Origin: Gamarada debralockiae
Lineage: Eukaryota; Ascomycota; Leotiomycetes; Helotiales; Hyphodiscaceae
Assembly: GCA_002803225.1 (NCBI GenBank)
Contig: NXFV01000050.1
Coordinates: 1 to 64,000 of the forward strand
DNA: 64,000 nt
Direction of reading: 5' to 3'
Shown here one piece after another: positions 34,315-44,615 of this stretch. Below the pieces are notes generated by a model. The model worked only from the letters and a program-made list of their open reading frames with translations, was not told the origin of the DNA and did not search any database. Made by a program: the position numbers and the translations under genes. Numbering within the stretch: position 1 is the stretch's first letter; every line of letters starts with the position of its first letter.

Positions 34315-35765
34315 TTACTCGACGGGCGTAGTCGAATGCTCGTTCTTGGGTCTGGGAAAATAGAAGGCAGCCACGGCAATAATGGCATAGACGATAACAC
34401 ACAACGCTCCTTCCAAGTAATTGGATTTCTGATCACGCAGAAAATTTCCCACGACTAAGATAGCAAGAACGAGCACGACGATATTGAAGACTTCGAAGTT
34501 CAAGTTCATTTGCTTGCCGAGACCCCAGCCAACAATGACCACCAGAGGAGCATTGAAAAGAGCGGTTTGAATTGTAGCACCGAGGACATGCGATAAAGCG
34601 AAATTCATCTGGTTGTCCCACGCTTCGTCAACAGCAGTCATGTGCTCAGCCGCCTTTTCTACAAGTGGCACGAGAATAAGGCCCATGAAGGCGTCGGATA
34701 CATTGTGGTTTTCAACAATATAAGGGATCTCTTCTACAAGGGCAATAGAGATCAAGGTGACGAGCGCAATAGAAATAGCGAGGGCGACAATGCATTCGGT
34801 AAACGTGAGTTTGTCTTTCTTCAAATCCTCAAGTCGATCGGCGTCCTTCTCTTCGTCCGCTTCGAGGATGGTATTATAGATGCTATGATGTGTCCGCATT
34901 TGAAACCAGATGAAGAAAGCGTAGGCGATCATGAGGAAGATTGATGTGATGCGCGAGACGGAAGTGACGTTGTTTTGAAGCTCTTCGACGGTTATGTCGG
35001 CGGATCCGTTGAGGGCATTGTAGAAGACGGCTGGAACGGCAAGGCCGAGTCCACTGTCCAAGGTCTTAGCCTGATATCAGTTTGTTTGGGAAAGGGGATA
35101 ACTGACGCTGTCAATAACAATCCACTGCCGACTTCACTGACTGCTTCGTCGAACTCCTGCTCATCGCGCCGCATGCCACCCGCGAAGAAACAAAGCCCCA
35201 GACATAGCAGTTGTGTGGCCAAAATGGATCCCAAGATGGCTGCTTGGATGACCGGGAATTCGTCCTTAGTCAAGAGAACCATAAACAGAATTATCTCAAC
35301 AATAGATCCAAGAGTCGTTTCCAACAAGACACCGAAAACTTTGGGAAGTTTCCTTGCCAGCTCTTGACCTGCAAACCCGATCAAATTCGCACATGGGACC
35401 ATAGCTATGTAGCTAAGAATGAAGATGGCCAAATTTTGATCCTTGCGAGCATATCGCATTGCAACTGCAGCTGGCACAGAGGGCCAAAGAACGTTGACAG
35501 CTCTTGAGGCATCACTCGACGAACGCCAGGTGATCCTGAAGAAGTGTAACGGGTGTATGCCTTTCCTTCCACTCTCTCCATCGGGTGCGATGTGTTTCGT
35601 GACTTTATGGCCGTTATGGTTGACGCGGTGGACTGGGAGGATGTTATGTTTCTCGACGGTGTGAGCTTCGGCGGGAACGGTAGGAGAGGTCGAGATCTTC
35701 ATTTCGATGTCGTTCTTTGGGGATTCGCCATCTGCGGCTTTGTGTCGATGGAAGAGGGAGGTCAT
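34315..35765 (-). CDS. CAX-family cation (Ca2+)/H+ antiporter
   Basis: Two exons on the minus strand, 35765-35107 and 35053-34315, join (GC|T codon) to 465 residues. The first ATG in the frame is used. A hydrophilic head is followed by about ten membrane segments in two homologous halves. The first half holds LLETTLGSIVEIILF and the second LVEKAAEHMTAVDEAW with FALSHVLGATIQTALF. An acidic loop (EADEEKDADRLED) lies between the halves, as in vacuolar CAX/Vcx1 exchangers. The family moves Ca2+ or Mn2+ into the vacuole or Golgi against protons. The usual GNxxE signature is changed in both halves (GSIVE and EKAAE), keeping the acidic residue. The donor GTCAGT and acceptor GGACAG were chosen because they restore TAGLGLAVPAVFY. 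Confidence 0.88.
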
Positions 35766-36757
35766 GATGGTAGGCAATCGTATTTGTGTTGGTTCCTTTG
35801 TGCTCGATCTGGTTCTGCTCTTCGTTCGTTTGTTTCCTGCCGGTCATCGGATGTATATTGTGAGTGCAATCGTGCAGGAGAACCAACCTACTGCGTTTGC
35901 TGTTGCAATTGAAAGGAAGAATGTCATCGCTAAGTGGAAGAAAACCTCCCTTTTGTTTTTACTCGCGCTGATGCTAGACATGCGCTGATGCTAGACATGC
36001 CAAGTCGCTTGAGGCCTCTTGGCCCGCTGCGCTGTACGCCTTACATTGCCTCTGATTTGGCGAGAAGAGCAACTAAAATAGACTAAGAACTGAACTTGGC
36101 GATAAAACAAGAAACCTAGAGGATCGGATCGAGGGATTGAAAGCTTGCTCTTACGCTGTTTCTAGACGGCGGTGAAGGTGTAGAAGAACAACCTCGTGGT
36201 GGATGTTGACAATGCGGAGGCCAGGGCAGGGAAATCTTTCCGCCAATTTTACCCATGCTCCCTGTGGCCTAGCGTAATCAGGGGTGTCCAAAACATCGCA
36301 ATTGCAAATTCCCATCATTGAAGTCTTCCCCATTTCGCCTTCTCGTCTACCGTTATTACCATTTCAAACATCACTCTCGTGTAGATCTCTGATAGTCTCA
36401 GAAAACTCGTTTCTCTCCGTCTGAAGCTGGTGTTGCCTGTTGTGGTCTGCGGATTTCTTGGTACTATCAGTCAGCTCTCTCTCTTTTGTGCCTCGCATTT
36501 AGTAAGCTTGCCGCTCGTGCTGAGGCGCTAATCGCTCTCGACCCACCCTCGGCTCACCCTGAGCCAGGTCCGGGGGCGTCCGCGTTATTACAAATCAGAC
36601 ATAAACTCCAACTACCCGGGAGATCGACGCTTGCAACACAACCTTCCAACTACCTTAAATTCTATTTTCCACATTTTTACGCTAAGACAGCACGGAAATC
36701 CTACAAAACCCCAGAATACCAAACAAGAGGTTGAAGGAAACCGGCTCGTCCGTGATC
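35766..36757. other. Divergent promoter region between antiporter and regulator genes
   Basis: About 1 kb lies between the two divergent starts. It contains a 17-nt unit (GCGCTGATGCTAGACAT) repeated exactly in tandem at 35965-35998. Nothing coding is evident. Confidence 0.45.
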
Positions 36758-38408
36758 ATGAAGCAGACGGGGCAGGCTCTTGAATTTGTCACGATCACGA
36801 GCCCTGATGAAATCAAGGATCCAATAAAACAAAGAACAATCCGTCGGCAGGCAAGACGTAGAGACAATGGCTCGAAGTCATTTTCCCGGAAGCCCTTTAA
36901 AATAATTATCGATCTCCCAGGCGATGACATTCACGCTGGCCCTGAACAGTTCATAATGGGACGCCAGAAGGCGGGCTCGTATTACATGCCTCCAGCGGAA
37001 CATAAGGACTTAGAATTGAATGCTGTGGTTCCTTCATTTGATTTCTTGCGGCCTATCAGCACTGGCCGAGGACTTATCTGTACATCCCCTTTTTCTCGCA
37101 TGATGAATACCCGGGTTGTACAACTCGTGAACTTCAGTAAGAATAGGTTCTGATTCTTCTTTTTCCCTCTGCCCTCTTTCCCTCAAAACAGAATCGATGA
37201 ATAGAATATAGAAACAAAAGCCGTTTCTAACATATCTACAGTACGCCAAGGAGGTGATGGGTGGAACATAGGGCAATTGGATTCAATAGCCTTCTTGGTC
37301 ACGCTCGCGAATGCATCAAGGATCATCAGCCAAAAACATCCCTTCGAACCGAAAGAGAGCCCTGAAGCTATTACATTATACACCAAATCAATTCAGTGTC
37401 TGCAAAAAAGACTCCAAACTCCTGTAGACGGATTAAGTGAAGGCGTCATCGTATCAGTCCTTGAATTCGCGTATTATGACGTAAGAAAGCTTATACTTCC
37501 CCAAGCATTAAGAGAGATATTAATCAATGGTCAAGTTTCTTGTGCAGGATCTCGCCCGGTGGCTTGTCCACATGGGTGGTCTCACAAACATCATTCGGCG
37601 TAGAGGTGGGATTGGTACTTTATATTCATCTGAGATAATCCTTCTGCTCAACTTCTGGTCTGACTCTCCATTTTCACCACTACTAGGAAATATCACCTAA
37701 CTAAGAAAGCACAGGATCGATATTTCAGGCTCCTTTATATTTGACAGATCGCCATTTTTCCCTCCACCCCACCATCTCCTCACGCAAGTCGCAAACAAAG
37801 CGCCACCCAGCCCCATTCTGCAAAAGTGGAATGCAGCCTTTCCCGGGCTTTCCGATATCACTACTTTTCTGTGTCATGCAGCAAACTTGTCAAGTTACAT
37901 TGATGAGCACGCCATTAGTCCTGAAATATGGAAAGACGATCTGTTTGTTAGCAGGACATTCAATGTAGTTGTCCACCAGCTCTTATTACTACAGCGACAC
38001 ACCGAAGCGATGGAGAAGGGCATATCTTCTCCACAGCTAGTTATGCGGGAAGCGATGCGCCGAGCATGTATAATCCTCTTTGGGCTGTTGAGAGACAAGT
38101 TCTCGGTTCATCCAAGCGGCATCTCCCAGCACAGAAATAGAGTGAAAGAGCTCCTAGTTCAGCACCCAATTGACTGGTCAGCTTTCCTAGAGCTGCGCCT
38201 GTGGGTTTTGTTAACTGCAGGTCTAGCTACTGAGGACGATGAAACTTCATGGTACATCGATGAGATAAAAGACACAATAGTACAAATGAGAATTTCTGGG
38301 TGGAATGATGGGGTAGAAGTGGTAAGAGGCATATTATGGATGGAAAAAACATTCAGAGTCAGGAGCGCCAGACTCAAAGACTTGTTCGAGTTGTCGGCAG
38401 TTCATTGA
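36758..38408 (+). CDS. Fungal transcription-factor-like protein (PF11951 type, no zinc cluster)
   Basis: Four exons give about 473 residues: 36758-37136, 37242-37480, 37548-37657 and 37715-38408. The N-terminus has EFVTITSPDEIKDPIKQR and a basic QRTIRRQARRRDN stretch, as in fungal proteins with the Fungal_trans_2/DUF3468 domain. The core blocks are DSIAFLVTLANASR, SPEAITLYTKSIQCL, LARWLVHMGGLTNIIRRRGG and WIDISGSFIFDRSPFFP. No Zn2Cys6 motif precedes the domain, so DNA binding is not shown. The protein may be a regulator or a non-DNA-binding relative. All splice sites are consensus. The exon 3/4 junction (TG|G) was picked because it restores NFWIDISGSF. Confidence 0.82.
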
Positions 38409-38494
38409 TGGGGGAAAAAGCAGCACTATTGTAGCATTGCAACATCGACTTTCAGGGAAAGGTCGCCTTAATAGCCAACTAGAGCCCCGGTGCG

Positions 38495-39396
38495 ACCTTG
38501 ATCAGCCATTACATTACAGTACTAACTCCGCTTGCAGAGATATATTGGCCGGCGATCCACCGCTCTTTCGCTGATGTAACTAGAAGCACAATATCTGCTA
38601 TGGCCTCAGTTGTTCCCACTCTGTCTACAGCTTTTTAACAACCGCGTTACAAATACCCCCGCGAATCCGGGTTCAGTCGGGACAATATCAGTCACGACTA
38701 CTCCCGGAGCGATAGAGTTCGTCGTGATACCCGTGGCTTCTGCTAAACTGTAGCTTAAGTTAGTCTTGAGTTATCTAGATGGAGACACCGGTGCTACGCT
38801 TCGTGTCTCTCCTGCCCACACAGCTGATAAGGTGTCTAGAGCGGCTTTAGAGGCGCCTCAGACATTGAAGAAACCTTGCCCTAGCTTGGAAGCAGTGGAT
38901 GATATATTAATCAATCGTCCTCCCTGAGGCAGGCGTAGAACCACTGCGCGTACCATGAAACGGGCACCTAACACTTGTCTTGGATTAGCATTGTCAGAGT
39001 AGCACGTGGAACACCGACCCCTGCGTTATTAATTAGATAATGGTTAGCATGAACCAACCCCCAAAAAGGAGAAATGATATCCAGCAAAAGGTCACTTTAG
39101 GGGCTTCAGAACAGACCGAGGATATCAATGTGGTCAGTGTAGTGGCCTTGAGTTTCTATTGAACAAAGAGTTTGCACTATCCCCGTCAACTGTTGCTTTG
39201 ACGACGGTGGCTCTGCCACCACCTGCGTGAATTTTCTTTGCAACTGCAGCAGCACGCTCGGATGAGGAGTCCAAGACATGTTGATGGTCACAGCTGCATC
39301 ATTGCGCGCGCAAGGGCGATAGCAATCCCAGAGCCGATGCCATTCTCATGTCCAGAGCCAGTGACGATAGTAACCTTTCCAGCGAGTAATAGCATT
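38495..39396 (-). pseudogene. Short-chain dehydrogenase pseudogene
   Basis: The minus strand gives AGKVTIVTGSGHENGIGSGI (nucleotide-binding loop), then after frame changes GRLINISSTASKLGQGFFNV, stop, GASKAALDTLSAVWAGE, and ATGITTNSIAPGVVVTDIVP. It ends RWIAGQYISASGV. This is the full SDR order, with the catalytic Ser region (ISST) kept. The Y of YxxxK is replaced by a stop: TGA GGC GCC TCT AAA where TAC/TAT is expected. At least three frameshifts and two stops make it dead. Its parent would have been a classical SDR reductase. Confidence 0.7.
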
Positions 39397-40430
39397 CATG
39401 ATGATTGAAGAAGTGACGTTGCTCAGGAATTACTTGTATTGCGGCAAGAATGACTCGGGGTAATGTGGTAGAGCTGAGTTCAGATGTCATTAGTTGTGGT
39501 TGTAGCTCAGAATCGGATTCACTTGCTGGAGTTTCGAGGTATTCCCAATGAGGATAATATCCTTATAATTAATAATGACGGCAAGGTAGGTCCTGTTCTG
39601 ATGAAGTCTGGTAGTACGTGGCTTTGGGTTACTAATGAGGATGGTTATCTGATATATCATTTTCAAAATATGAGTGACATCACTATATATTGTTGGTTTT
39701 ATGGCCATAACTACTAGTTATCACCATTTATTGCCAATATTAGCACTTTATGACAAAATGGCCACAAATATATAGCACCTTCGATTCTTATTGGCCGCAG
39801 AACTCGGATCTGTCGGTTGAGCTGTATTTTGGGAGGCGAAATATAGTGGCATTTCTAGACCTAGCTGATATCGAAAGAGCTGAAATACAAAGGAGGGGAA
39901 AATACAGGCTATACTCGATTAGGCAGTTCCAACCAACATGATCGTTGTAATAGGGGGGCTAGGGGAGGCTGGGGCCAGTGCCATAACCTTGAAATCTTCT
40001 GAGACGTAAGATCTACAAAAGATTATTATCCAGATTATTAGATTTTAGCGAAGCGTCCTCAGAAACACTATTTTTGTATGTGTCATGAATCCAAATTCAG
40101 GGCCTGGAAGGCAAGATAGCATATGTAACAAGAGCCTAGCTCCTGAAGTCACATGGGCGATCTCATACATGCGATTTCACATAGGCGATTGCTTGAGCCA
40201 GGCTTAGCATTGTACGCAATAAGCTGCACTGTCAGGACAGGGTCAATGGCAAAGAAAACAGACAATGTTCAATTGACGCGTTAATTTCGCGAAACATATA
40301 AACGCACCGTCAGCAAACCAACTCACGCACGGACGAAAAAGGGCAAGTCAGGCCGACTTCTCGCGAACTGTCTTTAGTAGGTCCGAAACTTCCAGGTCAC
40401 GCGACGTACAAAGGGACTTTCTCCCATCAC
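39397..40430. other. Intergenic region without supported genes
   Basis: Short frames of 60-77 codons occur on both strands around 39484-39941. They have no recognisable motifs, and those on opposite strands overlap. I assign nothing here. Confidence 0.35.
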
Positions 40431-40525
40431 TCCTTTTCTTTCCTCCTTAGCTTAGTATCTTCGAATCAAGGCAGTCTTCTACAGTATCAGGGTTTTTCTA
40501 TGACTAGATCGTACGTGCCGTCACA
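40431..40525 (+). repeat. Right end of an LTR related to 5577-5780
   Basis: The block TTTCTTTCCTCCTTAGCTTA through to GTGCCGTCACA resembles the right end of the LTR at 5695-5780 (CTTTCTTCCTTAGTTTAG... CTGCCGTCACA). The matching left end, TGTGACGGCA, is not found upstream, so the LTR is truncated or mutated. It stops 19 bp from the Rim15-derived fragment. Confidence 0.5.
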
Positions 40526-40543
40526 CCGATTGGCTTATTGAGT

Positions 40544-40842
40544 TCACTGATAAGCATTGACTGATGAAGGCTTACTCATTAGCAACACTGATGGCTCCTG
40601 CCACATTCCCGGTAGGCTTGCGCTTGCCGAGTCTTTGTAGCTTGAACCGCTGAGCGATCTCAAGCTTTCAAGACCAGATGGCATTGAATTTGCCGATGAG
40701 CCTGCAACTCCCGCTCTAGGTGAATGGCTTTGCGCAGCCATCACTTCGGCTCTGAGCTTTCGAATGACGTCCTTATTTGCTTTCTCTAAAACCGGCAAAT
40801 TCTTGAATTTAAAATTTCTGAAATCATCCTCAACTTTCAGCA
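40544..40842 (-). pseudogene. Out-of-order Rim15 linker fragment
   Basis: A minus-strand open frame reads EDDFRNFKFKNLPVLEKAN, KDVIRKLRAEVMAAQ, then a Ser-rich tail. From memory of filamentous-fungal Rim15 kinases, the block DFRxFxFKNLPVLEKANKDV lies after the kinase domain and before the receiver domain. Here it lies downstream of a receiver domain (the fusion gene ends at 40830) in a different frame, overlapping its last codons. There is no start codon of its own and no kinase domain. It looks like a leftover from a local rearrangement or tandem duplication of a RIM15 copy. Confidence 0.6.
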
Positions 40843-43339
40843 ATATGCGAGTCTCGAAATTCTGTGTCTTCCGAATTTGGTTTCCAATGGCATAGACGAC
40901 GGAGTACCTCTGTGAGCTTTGACATAGTCAGCGGTTTCTCAATCAGAGCGTCAAAGGAGTGATTCGGCTGCAAATCCCTCAGGTATCCAGTAATCGCCAC
41001 AACTGGGGTGAGAGAATTGACATTTTCGTTGTCTCTGATGATTCGTGCCACATCAGTACCATTGGATGTGGGAAGTTTGATCTCCATCATAATGATATCG
41101 AATTTGATTTCGCTCACAGCATAGCGTATCGCTTCTTCACCGCTTGAGGCTGTGATTGTGCGGCAGCGAAGCTTTTCCAAGAGCTTCTCATGGACTATCC
41201 TTGATACTGGATGATCCTCACAAATGAGCACATCAAGAGGTCTGAAGACGGGATCGCTGAGACTGATTGTAGACAAGCGCCTTGACCTTTGATGGCGTCG
41301 CTGGACGCTTGGCAGGGCTTTGGCTCCGTCTTCATCATCTGACGGTGATGGAGACATATCGAACACCTGAGTCCTTGCGTTTTGACGACGTCGTTGAACA
41401 TATGGCAGCGTATTGACTTCGTCTTCCTCTTCACCATCAGATGGTGAATGCATATCGAACTCCTGGTGCCTCTTTTCTTCCCATGTGACTCTCTTAAAGG
41501 CAGCAATCTCTGTTTCCTGGAAAGGGGCTGCTGACTGACGCATGCGGTCTGCCATCAGTCTTTTCGAAATAGCTAGGTCATTGAATAGCACAGAATGACT
41601 ATCCTCTGTTGAGGGAACCACCGCCGGCAGAGGAGTTGAGGATGTCTCATTAGCGAGATGTTGAGGATGTTTCAGAACGGAAAGATATTTCCCACATACA
41701 GGGCTATATGCTCCAGTCAGCGGTAACCTCCCTCCTCAATACAGTAAACTTACCACATGCAGGTCGATTTCGCAGTCTCAAATTCAACGCGACCAGGACA
41801 CGCAGGATCTGCACATCTTCCCTGCTGAATAGCTTTGCCATCTAACAGCATCGCCATCGTAACCTTAGACTTAGGTTGAATAACTGCTCGCCACCCTTCC
41901 CTATTGATAGGATAGTTATTATACCCATTCATCACCATAAAGCGTTCGCGGAGTACCAAAGATAGTCCAGGGGAATTTTGGAAGCTATCAAGGAGAAAAT
42001 CGTAAAATATCTGGACCGATACTATTAGCGCAGTTCAACATTCTCGAAGGTAACATGTACATTCCAATGCTGGAATTGAGCACAAGGAAGCCTTTTGACT
42101 CGCCCAATAGCATCCTCAAAGAGAAAGTGGTCATTATACTGTATGAGACGCGGAACAGTATTCCTGTAGAATATAATCATGTAAGGTACAAGTATAAATC
42201 TGATCCATGTTAGTTTAGATTGGAATCTAGGGCATGATACATACACAAGCTCGCGAATCAAAAGATGAATACTTGATAGCAGAAGCCAAATGCTCTTCAG
42301 TATATTTTGAAGAGCTCTCTCGGCCTCCGGTTTGGATATATTGGGATCCACGTTAGGTTGAACACTAGAAAGGTCTTGCAAACAATCTCGTAGAGCCCCA
42401 ATTGAAGCATCCACCTGATCAAGTTTCTTATGGAGACTTGATGAATGTGCACGACCTTCCAACGCCTGCATCTGTATCGCTGTTGCAATATCCTCACCCG
42501 TTTGTGGAACATTATAGCTGACCAGGTCGGTAGAGGTTGAATGAGGGACAGACAGATCTTTGAGCTCTTCTTGCATATTCTTAGCTCTCTCGGTATGCTC
42601 TCTTTGCGGCATGAGAACTTGGCTGAGACGCCTTTCTAGCGTTGTGGTCGCCTCGTGGTCTTCAATCACAGTCACATGCACCTGTTCTGTAGATGTTCTC
42701 ATTTCTTGAACGTTCTGATGAATCATATATGCAGAGGCTGCTTGTGCTGCTGAAAGGGCGTCGATTTTATTTCCAAGCAGTGTGGTTGCCGGCATTATCC
42801 GTGTGTCAATCGCATGTGATATGCGATCCTGCATATCTCTTGGTAGATGAAGGGTAGTTTGGCTTCAGGAATATTAGCGATAATGGACGATAGACCCATT
42901 CCCTGAGTACGCACACAATTTGGTGGCCCAGAAGGATTCCAACAGCCGCCATGGGTACTGCTACCCGGTCTTGCAATTTCTTGACCTTCTTCGACGTTGA
43001 AAGTGCCCATTGTATCTTCCGTGGAGCAGTAAATATCTTTTTCCTCTTACTGTTTACACCTAAGGCCGACTCAAACCTTCTCCCGACATCGTTAAGGAAA
43101 GCTTGCAACGGCACCCGAATGTGGTCGCATTGTTCTCGCAGATTTTCAGCGAGATCAGAATCTAGGGGCGTAAGGTGCAGCGAGTTTAGATGCTGCAGCG
43201 TTCGTGAGAGGGTTTGAAGAAAGCACAGCGTGTCTCGGAAATCGGACGACGCGCCACCTGAATCTTTCAGCGCCGCGCCGATCTGTTGCAGTAATTTCAG
43301 CGAAGCAACGATATCGCCGGCTGACCAGCCAAAGGACAT
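40830..43339 (-). CDS. Ubiquitin-like/zinc-ribbon protein fused to a Rim15-type receiver domain
   Basis: Five exons join without a break to 758 residues: 43339-42915, 42862-42245, 42163-42061, 42010-41754 and 41703-40830. Residues 1-140 (MSFGWSAGDIVASLKLLQQI, then LSTSKKVKKLQDRVAVPM) match the N-terminal module of fungal NLR-like/ubiquitin-like-domain proteins. Residues 145-330 are coiled-coil-rich. Residues about 345-440 contain the ubiquitin-like domain (FEDAIGRVKRLP, WRAVIQPKSKVTMAMLL). A small Cys cluster, CADPACPG...CMCPVCG, follows. Residues about 622-745 form a receiver domain nearly identical in style to Rim15 (LDVLICEDHPVSRIVHEKLL, FDIIMMEIKLP, IEKPLTMSKLTEVL). The phospho-acceptor position is Glu (about 675), while the acidic pair and Lys (about 724) remain. 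The two parts are joined through a consensus GTAAGT intron that restores the ribbon. Expression is untested. Confidence 0.72.
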
Positions 43340-44615
43340 CGCTGGCAAGCCTCATCAGTTGGATGTGACAAAAAGTCGTGAGAGCCGATGACAATGTCGA
43401 AGCCGGTGGGGATGGATGCGAAAGAGGACGAGGGTCATTTGACTGGTTTCACTGCAGCCTTGTTAGAATACGGTGGGCTGTTTTGACCTCCTTGGCATGA
43501 CTACGAGATAAGTCACGTGCTATTGCAGCACTGCAGCCTCTACCTTGAGAATGGTCTATACGAGGGCCTGTAGTTGTACTAGTGTGCCAGCGCCAGGCGC
43601 ACAACACAAACCCAATAGTAACAGTATCAAGGTTGTTTTTTGTAGGCTTTCTACTATAAGTCATACATAGTTACAGGCACTACACGTATGCAGCAGGTGC
43701 ACCTTCACGTATATAAGAATGCACCTGCACGTGAGAGCTAGTCACATGATAGTTGATTTGGAAAACAATGTTTGCCAAGAGATTACGCGAGGCGGAAGGC
43801 CTCTGAGAGCTCAGTCAACAAATTTTTGGTGGGTTGGTGCCTCAGCAGGGCCCACTTCGTTACTGTCGGTAGTCTTAGAACAGTAACTCTTCCACTAAGT
43901 TACTAATTTATCAGAATGATTGGTAATCTGACCCATGACCTGCTTTGATAACAGGAGCTGGCATGGCCTTTCTAAGGATTTATCTAGTTCTCATATTGCG
44001 AAAATGATACACCAGATCACGTTTAGAGAATCTAAATTATTATTTAAGCTGGATGCTAGTGATTACAACTAGGCTCACAACGGAATATCACAAACCCTAC
44101 GTGCATAATTCGTTCAAGGCACCTATAGGATATATATTTTCTAATCATAACCTTGTTATTACTGGTACTTCTTCTGCCTGAAGCGAATCCTTCAAAAGAG
44201 GTTCCACGCTGATGGTGGATTCGGCAGACAAGTGACTGTGACTAGGCCCAAAGTGGAAAATCACAAACCCTGCCTGCATAATGCGGCGAGAAATCGCGAG
44301 ACCCTGGACGCTAAAATGGATTAGCATCGAAACTCTGTGGATTTATGAGACCTTTGCTAAACTGAACTATGTTGAGGAGCAACAATGTGTGGAACCCTCG
44401 GAGTTGAACATGCTAATCGCAGGCTCTTAGCATAGCAACGGAATGCCAATTATTACAAATCGAAGAAAGCTATAGAATGCTCTTCAATCAAGAGTGAGTG
44501 GTGCAGAACTGTATAAATTGACTTGGAATTCCACGTTAATCCCCACCAAACCAATAAACTTTCATCCAAACCATTCTATCCAAACAGTTCTGTCCAAACT
44601 CTCTTCAAAATAGAT
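43340..44615. other. Intergenic promoter region (divergent genes)
   Basis: This region lies between the minus-strand fusion gene and the plus-strand SDR. It contains repeated CACGTG-like words near 43690-43740. The direct near-repeat GGCCCAAAGTGGAAAATCACAAACCCT... at about 44240 versus ...CACAACGGAATATCACAAACCCTAC at 44075 is also here. No gene is supported. Confidence 0.4.

Noticed and set aside
39484..39941. Short open frames on both strands (63-77 codons)
   Set aside because: They overlap each other on opposite strands and show no motifs. AT-rich chance frames are the simplest explanation.
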